This document shows positions 1 through 6,247 of a stretch of DNA of 13,794 nucleotides, one piece after another (the first letter of the stretch is position 1; every line of letters begins with the position of its first letter). The stretch spans positions 1 to 13,794 of the forward strand of contig PBTU01000168.1 of the NCBI GenBank assembly GCA_002729295.1, written 5' to 3'. Both the position numbers and the translations under genes were made by a program. The stretch is from Verrucomicrobiales bacterium (GTDB taxonomy: Bacteria > Verrucomicrobiota > Verrucomicrobiia > Verrucomicrobiales > Akkermansiaceae). A model generated the notes under the pieces. The model had not been told where the DNA came from and ran no database searches. It saw only the letters and a list, made by a program, of their open reading frames with translations.

Positions 1-3
1 CAT
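1..3 (-). CDS. Possible start codon of a gene leaving the window on the left
   Basis: The minus strand reads AAGGACGGAAAATG at the left edge, so an AAGGA Shine-Dalgarno sequence sits 6 nt before an ATG whose last base is position 1. This spacing is close to ideal, and better than that of most genes in this window. Only the start codon is visible, so nothing can be said about the product. The gene would lie downstream of the tRNA-Cys terminator and be read in the same direction. It could also be a chance match. Confidence 0.3.
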
Positions 4-105
4 TTTCCGTCCTTAGGGCAGGCCGTAAAATCTAGGTTGAAAACTACAACCGGCAGATTTATCTGGCTCTCAAGGCTGAAACCAAGTGTGAGGTCCGCGG
101 TCATT

Positions 106-133
106 AAAAAAAGTGCGAGATTTCTCTCAACAC
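106..133 (-). terminator. Intrinsic terminator of the tRNA-Cys gene
   Basis: On the minus strand a stem GTG-TT-GAGA closes over a GAAA tetraloop onto TCTC-G-CAC. It is followed directly by seven T residues (plus-strand A run 106-112). The stem has seven Watson-Crick pairs plus one possible T-G wobble, with one bulged T. The hairpin starts 17 nt after the encoded CCA end of the tRNA. A second T6 run (plus-strand 141-146) lies just after the CCA and may help release. Form, position and U-tract agree with a rho-independent terminator. Confidence 0.7.
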
Positions 134-149
134 GGTTTCTAAAAAAGGC

Positions 150-224
150 TGGAGGCGGAGGAGGGAATCGAACCCTCGAATACAGGTTTTGCAAACCCGC
201 GCCTTACCACTTGGCTACTCCGCC
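150..224 (-). tRNA. tRNA-Cys (anticodon GCA)
   Basis: The minus strand folds into a full cloverleaf. The acceptor stem is GGCGGAG/CTCCGCC. The D arm is GCC-AAGTGGTAA-GGC. The anticodon arm has loop TTGCAAA and anticodon GCA. The T arm is GAGGG-TTCGATT-CCCTC. The discriminator base is U73 (plus-strand A at 153), the known identity base for cysteine tRNAs, which supports the assignment. The 3' CCA is encoded in the DNA (plus-strand TGG at 150-152), so it need not be added by nucleotidyltransferase. The gene has its own promoter and terminator and appears to be a single-gene transcript. Confidence 0.95.
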
Positions 225-237
225 CTCGCTGAGAAAT

Positions 238-266
238 TCTTTAAGCTGGCGGATGATTGCTGTCAA
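238..266 (-). promoter_or_regulatory. Sigma-70-type promoter for tRNA-Cys
   Basis: The minus strand has a perfect -35 box TTGACA (plus-strand 261-266), a 17-nt spacer and TAAAGA (238-243) as -10. A slightly longer spacer would give AAGAAT instead. Transcription would begin about 6-8 nt before the mature tRNA 5' end at 224, as is usual for a tRNA. The -10 is weak, but the exact -35 and the placement make this the best promoter candidate in the window. Confidence 0.6.
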
Positions 267-543
267 CACCCTCTTTTTCTCAGATGATCAATTTCTACTG
301 CGTCACCCTCAAACGGATGAATTCCTGATTATCGAAATCAACCGGATCAGCACTGCAGTCTCCCACTACGGCATCGCTGATAAGTGCCCCAGTTGATCGG
401 GGCCGGGGCAAACGAGGGGATCGAAGCAATAAGACCGCAGCCAAGGGTCAACAATCGCGGAAAAAGTCGTGGCGCGCTCATGTATGGGCTTCACCACGAG
501 CACCGAGTTCCCTGCAGCTAAAGCAGTCGACTCATAAACCTTA
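267..543. other. Intergenic region between the heme operon and tRNA-Cys, no gene seen
   Basis: Together with the tRNA promoter this makes a gap of about 320 bases between tRNA-Cys and the end of cobA-hemD. No reading frame here has a start, a ribosome site and a recognisable product. A GC-rich inverted repeat lies at 386-403 (GCCCC, 8-nt loop, GGGGC; a second GGGGC at 405-409 could pair instead). It has no following T run on either strand, so it is at most a weak or rho-assisted end for the heme operon. No convincing intrinsic terminator for that operon was found. Confidence 0.5.
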
Positions 544-2055
544 CTATTCTTCCGCCAACTTCCGGACGATCGCCTCAACGAGGCCAGGAATGTTATGCTC
601 TTCGGCCTCGACTGCGGGTTCCTGTTTGTGTTCCCGTAGCGTCTTACTGGTCACCGGACCGATACTGGCAGCGGCACAACCTTCCGGCCAATCGAGTCCC
701 ATTGCGAAAAAATTCTCGACCGTTGAACCACTGGTGAAAGTAATCATATCAGCCCCTTCTTCACTGAGCTTCTTGGCCGCACCAGTTGGATCTTTCGTCT
801 CGGGAACCGTCCGGTAAGCCAGACAGGAATCCACAATCGCGCCCATCGCGGTTAAGCCATGATAAAGTGCGTCCCGGGTCTCCTCCGCCTTCACCCAGAG
901 AATTTTTTGATGCTCGATACTCTGGTCTTTAAAGGTCTCGATCAACCCCTCGGCAACATACTTATCCGGCAGGAGATCCACCGTGAAGCGATATTCACGA
1001 ATCTTAGCCTCGGTGCTCGGCCCGATGGCCGCAATCCGGCACCCTCCCAAACTCCGTGCATCTTGATAGGTCGCATAAAAGGCATCGAAGAACTTTTCCA
1101 CGCCATTAGGACTCGTGAAAACCAACCAATCGTAGGTGTGACAGTCCGCCACCATTTGCGCGAAATCCCGTTTATCTTTTGGAGGCTCGATTTGAATGGT
1201 CGGAAGCTCGATCACATCGGCTCCCAATTCTCCCAGTCGCTTGCTTAAGCCCCCCGCCTGTTCGCGTGTCCGGGTCACTACGATCTTCTTTCCAAAAAGC
1301 GGTCGCGTCTCAAACCAATTGATCCTCTCGCGTTCCTTCACCACGCCACCAATGACCGCCACCGCCGGGGATTTAAAATTCGCTTCCTCAACGATATCCG
1401 CAATCGTTTCAAGCGTTCCTTGCACTGTCCGATGATTCCCGGTCGTCGCCCATCGAGTCAGGGCTATCGGAGTAGTCGGGTCAGCACTTCCTTTAACCAA
1501 CTCCTCACAAATTCCACGTAAGCGTCCCACGCCCATCACAAAGACTTTCGTCCCCGGTGTTTTGGCCAAATGTTCAAAATCGAGGGAGGTATCACCCTTG
1601 GTCGGATCCTCATGCCCAGTGAAAATCGTCAACTGAGAGCAATGATCCCGATGTGTCACCGGAATTCCGGCGTAGGCCGGGCCAGCAATCGTAGAAGAGA
1701 TCCCAGGAACGATTTCAAAAGGCACTCCCGCCTCCGCCAACTCTGCCGCTTCCTCACCACCTCGCCCAAAGATCATCGGGTCACCACCCTTCAGACGGGT
1801 AACCACTTTCCCTTGCAAAGATTTTTCAACAATGAGCTCGTTGATCTGATCCTGGGGAATGGCGTGATCCGCCGCACGCTTTCCGGCGAAGATCAATTCA
1901 CATCCCTTCTTGGCCCACGACAGCAACTCCGCACTGGAAAGCGCATCATAAACGAGGACATCGCACTTCTCGATACACTCTTTCGCCTTGAGCGTGACCA
2001 AGCCTACATCTCCCGGACCTGCGCCCACCAAATAACAAATTCCTTGTTCGCTCAT
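544..2055 (-). CDS. cobA-hemD: Fused uroporphyrinogen-III C-methyltransferase / uroporphyrinogen-III synthase (CobA-HemD)
   Basis: A 503-residue cytoplasmic fusion protein. Residues about 1-245 are SUMT/CobA, which methylates uroporphyrinogen III at C2 and C7 with SAM to give precorrin-2. Visible motifs are the N-terminal VGAGPGD (10-16), RLKGGDPMIFGRGGEE (87-102) and the GISSTIAGPAYAGIPVTHR segment (118-136). Residues about 252-503 are HemD, which cyclises hydroxymethylbilane to uroporphyrinogen III; FTSPNGVE (313-320), TFTSGSTVENF (439-449) and IGPVTSKTL (465-473) are typical. The ATG overlaps the hemC stop as ATGA, implying translational coupling. The product of the second domain is the substrate of the first, so the fusion sits at the heme/siroheme-cobalamin branch point. 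No precorrin-2 dehydrogenase or ferrochelatase domain is attached. The same fusion is known in other bacteria. Confidence 0.95.
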   Translation of the reverse strand: MSEQGICYLVGAGPGDVGLVTLKAKECIEKCDVLVYDALSSAELLSWAKKGCELIFAGKRAADHAIPQDQINELIVEKSLQGKVVTRLKGGDPMIFGRGGEEAAELAEAGVPFEIVPGISSTIAGPAYAGIPVTHRDHCSQLTIFTGHEDPTKGDTSLDFEHLAKTPGTKVFVMGVGRLRGICEELVKGSADPTTPIALTRWATTGNHRTVQGTLETIADIVEEANFKSPAVAVIGGVVKERERINWFETRPLFGKKIVVTRTREQAGGLSKRLGELGADVIELPTIQIEPPKDKRDFAQMVADCHTYDWLVFTSPNGVEKFFDAFYATYQDARSLGGCRIAAIGPSTEAKIREYRFTVDLLPDKYVAEGLIETFKDQSIEHQKILWVKAEETRDALYHGLTAMGAIVDSCLAYRTVPETKDPTGAAKKLSEEGADMITFTSGSTVENFFAMGLDWPEGCAAASIGPVTSKTLREHKQEPAVEAEEHNIPGLVEAIVRKLAEE

Positions 2056-2972
2056 GATAAGTTCTTAAAAAGTTCTTCAGCAACTCCAAGCGGGTCACTC
2101 CCGCTCGCTTCCGCACGTTGAGGTGCACCTCCATCCTCCGGATAAACCCGCGCGCCCATCGACAGCACCTCTTCGCTAAAGGCCGACCACACCCCGATCG
2201 GCGTTGAACAACCTGCATCCAGGAAATACAAAAACTTTCGTTCGGCAGTGATTCGAGTCCACGTTTCCCGATGATTCAGCGTATCGATAATCTCAGCAGC
2301 CTCGCCATCGCCTCGTCGAATCTCCAATCCAACCGCACCTTGTCCTGCTGCAGGGAAAAACTCCTTCTCAGAGAGACACTCTACATGCAACGAATGCCCT
2401 TCGATCCCCAATACTCCCTCCACCGAATATCCTAGCCGGCGCAAACCCGCTTCGGCCAACATGATACCATCGAGACTCTCTTCCTCGGCACACTTGCGAA
2501 GCCGTGTTGGCACATTCCCTCTTAAATTGTCGGTCACGAGACCAGGTTTTACATCCTCCAGTTGCCGCGCCCGCCGCACTGAACTAGTTCCAACCCGTGT
2601 TCCTTCTCCAGCCTCGCTCCAAGGAATCTTCCCAATCCAGGCATCAGCCACCGGCGCGCGCTCCAGTACCCCCCGCAGTTCCAAATGATCTTCCAGAACG
2701 GTTGGGAGGTCCTTCAAACTATGGACCGCAACATCGATCTCGTCATTTTCCAAAGCCACTTCGAGCTCTTTAATAAAGACCCCCTTGTCCCAAATACCCT
2801 CGGCTTTTGCCACTTCATTGAGCGCCACGTCGGTGCGACGATCACCCGTCGTCGTAATCACAACGCGTTCGGTTTTGAGGTCAGGAAAAGCCGCAGCCAA
2901 AGCCGCCTCGGTCATCTCCGCCTGCTTCAAAGCCAGCGCACTACCGCGCGTTCCAATTCGTAAAGTCTTCAT
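2052..2972 (-). CDS. hemC: Hydroxymethylbilane synthase (porphobilinogen deaminase)
   Basis: A 306-residue protein of normal family length. It joins four porphobilinogen units into hydroxymethylbilane, the substrate of the HemD half encoded just downstream. The N-terminus RIGTRGSALAL (5-15), the active-site stretch IDVAVHSLKDLPT (79-91, catalytic Asp80) and FLDAGCSTPIG (250-260) are diagnostic. Cys255 is the residue that carries the dipyrromethane cofactor. The arginines that bind the growing chain are in the SVRRARQL region (131-138) and RGNVPTRLRK (151-160). The ATG lies 3 nt after the hemA stop and no Shine-Dalgarno sequence is visible, so translation is probably coupled. Its own stop overlaps the next start by ATGA. 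Confidence 0.97.
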   Translation of the reverse strand: MKTLRIGTRGSALALKQAEMTEAALAAAFPDLKTERVVITTTGDRRTDVALNEVAKAEGIWDKGVFIKELEVALENDEIDVAVHSLKDLPTVLEDHLELRGVLERAPVADAWIGKIPWSEAGEGTRVGTSSVRRARQLEDVKPGLVTDNLRGNVPTRLRKCAEEESLDGIMLAEAGLRRLGYSVEGVLGIEGHSLHVECLSEKEFFPAAGQGAVGLEIRRGDGEAAEIIDTLNHRETWTRITAERKFLYFLDAGCSTPIGVWSAFSEEVLSMGARVYPEDGGAPQRAEASGSDPLGVAEELFKNLS

Positions 2973-2975
2973 GAA

Positions 2976-3989
2976 TTAATCGTTCACTGCGGGCAGCACT
3001 GTTTTGTCAATTTCCTCACGGATAATCTCCTCGCAGAGAATCAGTTGTTTCTCCCGCCGCTTCCTCGCCTCATTCGCCATTTCTTGCAAGGTATCAATAT
3101 CGTAAAGATACACCTCCTCGATTTCCCCCACCTTGGGATCGATGTCACGAGGGACCGCGACATCCACCATAATCAAGGGGCGAAACTTTCGCTTCCGGCG
3201 CACCGCTTCCACATGCCCCGGCTTCACCACAAAATGCGGCGCTCCGGTCGCCGCAATCACCACATCGACATCTTTAAGCTCCGTTTCCCAGGAATCGAAA
3301 TGCACCGCATGCCCGCCAATACTCTCCGCAAGCTCTAACGCTTTATCGTAGGATCGATTGGTGACTATGACCGAACTCGCTCCCCGCGACTGCAGGGCCT
3401 GTGCAGTCTGACGGCTCACTTCACCGGCTCCGATCACCATCACAGTGCTGCCTTTGAGCCGCCCAAAAACTTTCTCAGCCAATTCCACCGAGGATCCGGC
3501 TACCGAAGTCGCACCCTCCTGAATCCCCGTTTGATTCCTCACTCTCTTTCCAACACTAAAAGTCCGTTGAAAAAGTCGATTCAACACCCCCTTGGTCGCC
3601 TTGCCATCGAGCGAGCGTTGATAGGCTTTCTTGACCTGTCCAAAAATCTCCGTTTCACCCAAAACCATGGAATCCATTCCACTCGCCACCCGGCAAAGAT
3701 GCTCCGCCGCCTCTCGAGCTTCATAAGAGTAGAAGATCCCTTCACGGGCTCCATCAAATTCCCGCTGCCCACAAATCCAGCTCTCCAACTCAGCAGCACC
3801 TCTCCCACCATTAACCACGGCATAATACTCGGTCCGGTTGCAGGTTGAAAGCACGACACCTTCTTCAATGTCCTTCGCCTCCAATAAACTCACCAGCTCA
3901 CGATCGAGTGCCTTATCGGACAACGCAAAGCGCTCCCGCACCTCGACAGGAGCGGTTTCGTGATTGAGACCTAGACAAACGAGCTTCAT
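2976..3989 (-). CDS. hemA: Glutamyl-tRNA reductase, short form lacking the usual C-terminal dimerisation domain
   Basis: A 337-residue NADPH-dependent enzyme that reduces glutamyl-tRNA to glutamate-1-semialdehyde, the first committed step of C5 tetrapyrrole synthesis. Residues 1-150 are the catalytic domain with GLNHETAPVEVRE (7-19) and the thioester nucleophile Cys50 in STCNRTEYY (48-56), then EIFGQVKKAY (114-123). The NADPH domain shows VIGAGEV (185-191) and ATGAPH (247-252), followed by MVDVAVPRDIDP (274-285). Typical members have about 415-430 residues. Here the chain ends soon after the start of the long spinal helix (about 300-330), so roughly 80 C-terminal residues are missing, with no downstream remnant. 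Short forms are, to my knowledge, also seen in Chlamydia. The start overlaps the upstream stop (ATGA). Confidence 0.95.
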   Translation of the reverse strand: MKLVCLGLNHETAPVEVRERFALSDKALDRELVSLLEAKDIEEGVVLSTCNRTEYYAVVNGGRGAAELESWICGQREFDGAREGIFYSYEAREAAEHLCRVASGMDSMVLGETEIFGQVKKAYQRSLDGKATKGVLNRLFQRTFSVGKRVRNQTGIQEGATSVAGSSVELAEKVFGRLKGSTVMVIGAGEVSRQTAQALQSRGASSVIVTNRSYDKALELAESIGGHAVHFDSWETELKDVDVVIAATGAPHFVVKPGHVEAVRRKRKFRPLIMVDVAVPRDIDPKVGEIEEVYLYDIDTLQEMANEARKRREKQLILCEEIIREEIDKTVLPAVND

Positions 3990-4759
3990 CCCAATTTAGC
4001 AAAAACAATCAGTGACAGCGCAAAAAGTATGATCAGACCGATGGCCAATTGACGCCCCGGCAATCCACGCACGAAGTAAACTCCAATCAAGACCGCATAG
4101 AGAACCCAGGTCACCGTAGCGACCAAAAGATGTGCAATCATCTTCCCGCCATCCATCATGACACCTGCAACTACTCCGATGGTGAGAACAATCCACCCAA
4201 CCAAGGCGATGCGCGCCATCGCATTAACCAGGCGGTGGACCGACGGCATTCCATCCACCAGGCCACCTTTAAAATCATGTGTTTTTAGCCGATGATTCAG
4301 AATCATAAACATCACTCCCGCCACGGCGGCCAGAGCCAAAGCACCGTAGGAAAGAACCGAAAACGCGGCATGTGCCTCTCTCCACGCATCGATCGTATCC
4401 GCATGCGCCGGGCTCTCATCAAAAGATCCCGGAATCAACGCGATTACCTGAAGAATGACAACTACTGGAGCGGTGAACACCCCCAAAAAAGACAAGCGAT
4501 AGGTCGTACCGGTCACCAAGTAGAAAAACGTCAGCGACCAAGCCAAAAAGAGGCAGATCTCACCAATATCAGAGAGAGGACACTGCCCCCGGAGCTCTCC
4601 CCGCCATCCCAGCGCCATTAATTGACAGGCAAATGCTCCCGCCATCCCCAAAAATGCCAGATGCCTCGATTGCCCGCCTTTGTGAAATCGCCAACCAAAA
4701 ACGCCCCCCGCCGCAGCGAGAATCGTTGCAATAACAAGCCAGCCAATCTCCATGGCCAT
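3986..4759 (-). CDS. HemX/CcsA-family integral membrane protein (cytochrome c assembly-type)
   Basis: A 257-residue, very hydrophobic protein with about eight predicted membrane spans, the first at residues 5-23 and the last at 238-254. Two histidines, His130 (REAHAAFSVLSYGA) and His210 (KMIAHLLVATVTW), lie at places where CcsA/HemX proteins carry conserved heme-related histidines. The tryptophan-rich WWD periplasmic signature of CcmC/CcsA heme handlers is not seen, which favours HemX. HemX is known in Bacillus as a membrane protein that lowers HemA abundance. Here it is the first gene of the heme operon and overlaps hemA by ATGA. The start at 4759 is supported by AAGG 8 nt upstream; an in-frame ATG two codons later is the alternative. 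The exact role is inferred from family and position. Confidence 0.75.
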   Translation of the reverse strand: MAMEIGWLVIATILAAAGGVFGWRFHKGGQSRHLAFLGMAGAFACQLMALGWRGELRGQCPLSDIGEICLFLAWSLTFFYLVTGTTYRLSFLGVFTAPVVVILQVIALIPGSFDESPAHADTIDAWREAHAAFSVLSYGALALAAVAGVMFMILNHRLKTHDFKGGLVDGMPSVHRLVNAMARIALVGWIVLTIGVVAGVMMDGGKMIAHLLVATVTWVLYAVLIGVYFVRGLPGRQLAIGLIILFALSLIVFAKLG

Positions 4760-4983
4760 TTAACTGACCTTAACTCACCATCCTTTCAAGTGCGGAATGC
4801 CTGCTAGGAAAATCCTTGGATTTCGGCTTTAAATCGCGGCGCCCACCCGTTCTCGATGAGATCCAAGCGATGACGCAATTCAGCCCGGAGACCACTTGCC
4901 AGAATGACGATGCAGGGAGAGAACTTCATCACCTAGAATTGAGAGTGAGCCCGACCTGGTTACACAATTCCTCAAGAATCGCG
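4760..4983. promoter_or_regulatory. Intergenic region upstream of the heme operon
   Basis: These 224 bases separate the rhomboid stop from the start of the heme operon and should hold the operon promoter on the minus strand. A small dyad is visible at about 4810-4823 (AAATC, CTTG loop, GATTT) in AT-rich sequence 50-65 nt before the start codon. A TTGAAA lies closer to the start, but no well-spaced -10 follows it before the ribosome site. The plus-strand frame here has no support as a gene. The regulatory role of the dyad is a guess. Confidence 0.3.
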
Positions 4984-5616
4984 TTAGTCTTTTCGGAGAA
5001 AGCTCACGCAGATCCCTGTCACAAATCCGCCAACATGCGCTCCATAGGCGATCCCATCCGGAGTATTTCCGTATATCCCTTGCATATCCAGGAATACTCC
5101 GACCACACCGATCGCCGCTAAATGCCCCGGAGGAATGGCATGGGACATAGGCCAAACATGCGGGTCAGGGCGTTTCCTGCGCACTACCATTCCCAAATAC
5201 GCCCCTTCAAATCCCATCACCGCACCACTGGCCCCCAGAGCCGGAATTACGGACTCCGGGTCCATCATGACCTGCCCGATCGACGCCCCCACTGAGGTGG
5301 TCACAAAAATGACAACCAACCACCGCCAACCGGTCAATTCCAGAATGACCGCGCCAAAAATCCAGAAAAATAACATGTTCCCCACAAGATGACCAAAATC
5401 TCCATGCAAAAAGGCACAACCCAAACAACTCAATAGCTCACTCGCGGCTCCCCAGGAAACCTGGCCCGCCCTAATTTCTGAAAACGATGCCGTTACCTCC
5501 CTAGGAACAATCATCCAACTCTCCAACCCAAAAATCCAATCCCAGGAGGTGAAAAACACAATCAATCCCACAAGGATGATCATGGGTAATCGTTCCTTTG
5601 TGGCGGGGTGCATCAT
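4984..5616 (-). CDS. Rhomboid-family intramembrane serine protease
   Basis: A 210-residue membrane protease predicted to cleave transmembrane segments inside the bilayer. Numbering from the ATG at 5616, the catalytic serine is Ser130 in ALGASGAVMG, and the catalytic histidine is His194 in YGAHVGGFVTG. The HxxxN oxyanion-region motif is GHLVGN (His76, Asn80), and several hydrophobic helices surround these. The open frame extends upstream to 5742, but that would overlap the divergent apt coding region and adds a polar, non-membrane segment. I therefore choose the tandem ATGATG at 5616/5613; either could be used. No strong Shine-Dalgarno sequence is visible. Natural substrates cannot be inferred. 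Confidence 0.9.
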   Translation of the reverse strand: MMHPATKERLPMIILVGLIVFFTSWDWIFGLESWMIVPREVTASFSEIRAGQVSWGAASELLSCLGCAFLHGDFGHLVGNMLFFWIFGAVILELTGWRWLVVIFVTTSVGASIGQVMMDPESVIPALGASGAVMGFEGAYLGMVVRRKRPDPHVWPMSHAIPPGHLAAIGVVGVFLDMQGIYGNTPDGIAYGAHVGGFVTGICVSFLRKD

Positions 5617-5711
5617 TTCTTGTGACTGTGAAGTGCCCCAGCCCCGGAGTAAAGACCGCGCATTTTCGCAGAAGAACTTCCCCCGCTGAAAAATCCCGCT
5701 AGAGTCGCGCC

Positions 5712-6236
5712 ATGCCGACAGTAGCTGAACTCGATGCCGCAATTCGGGACGTCCCCGACTTCCCCAAACCTGGAATTCTTTTCAAAGACATCACCCCGGT
5801 CCTCGGCGACCCCGATCTTTTCAAAGCCTCCCTCGACCTCCTCGCCGAAACCGCTGGAGATGCCAAGATCGACAAAGTCGTGGGCATCGATGCCCGGGGA
5901 TTCATCTTTGCTGCCGGCGTGGCCCAAATCCTCGGAGCCGGATTTGTTCCCGTCCGTAAGGAAGGTAAACTCCCCTGGACCACCCGCTCCATGGCCTACA
6001 CTTTGGAGTATGGCGAGTCCGTCGTAGAAATCCACGAAGATGCGATAAAGCCCGGCGAAAAAATCCTCCTTGTCGATGATCTTCTTGCCACCGGTGGCAC
6101 AGCGGCTGCGGCTATCAAGCTTCTTAAAGCACTGGATGCGGATATCGTTTCAGTGTCATTCCTGATCGAGTTGGCCGAACTCAATGGGCGCGAGGCCCTC
6201 GATCATCCTGACATCAAAGCACTTCTTACCTACTAA
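5712..6236 (+). CDS. apt: Adenine phosphoribosyltransferase
   Basis: A 174-residue cytoplasmic purine-salvage enzyme that converts adenine and PRPP to AMP and pyrophosphate. The N-terminal DVPDFPKPGILFKDITP (13-29), VVGIDARGFIFA (56-67), VPVRKEGKLPW (79-89) and the PRPP loop LLVDDLLATGGTA (119-131) match the family along its full length. The start is divergent from the rhomboid gene with only 95 nt between. No clear -10/-35 or Shine-Dalgarno sequence is visible before the ATG. pgi follows after 11 nt on the same strand, so the two are probably co-transcribed. Confidence 0.97.
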   Translation: MPTVAELDAAIRDVPDFPKPGILFKDITPVLGDPDLFKASLDLLAETAGDAKIDKVVGIDARGFIFAAGVAQILGAGFVPVRKEGKLPWTTRSMAYTLEYGESVVEIHEDAIKPGEKILLVDDLLATGGTAAAAIKLLKALDADIVSVSFLIELAELNGREALDHPDIKALLTY

Positions 6237-6247
6237 ACACACAGCTC

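Noticed and set aside
54..65. Palindrome-like CAGATTTATCTG
   Set aside because: Arms of only 5 bp with a 2-nt centre; expected by chance and not linked to a promoter I can recognise.
253..396. Plus-strand frame of about 48 codons right of the tRNA gene
   Set aside because: No ribosome site, no recognisable product, and the larger frame containing it runs through the tRNA on the opposite strand.
386..409. GC-rich inverted repeat as terminator of the heme operon
   Set aside because: The stem is only 5 bp with an 8-nt loop and no T run follows on the minus strand.
366..578. Minus-strand 70-codon frame overlapping the end of cobA-hemD
   Set aside because: Its first part is an alternate frame of hemD; the part beyond the hemD stop looks vaguely protein-like but has no own start with a ribosome site and no family resemblance.
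5617..5742. N-terminal extension of the rhomboid frame
   Set aside because: It would overlap the divergent apt coding region, and the added residues are polar; the ATGATG at 5616/5613 gives a normal family length.
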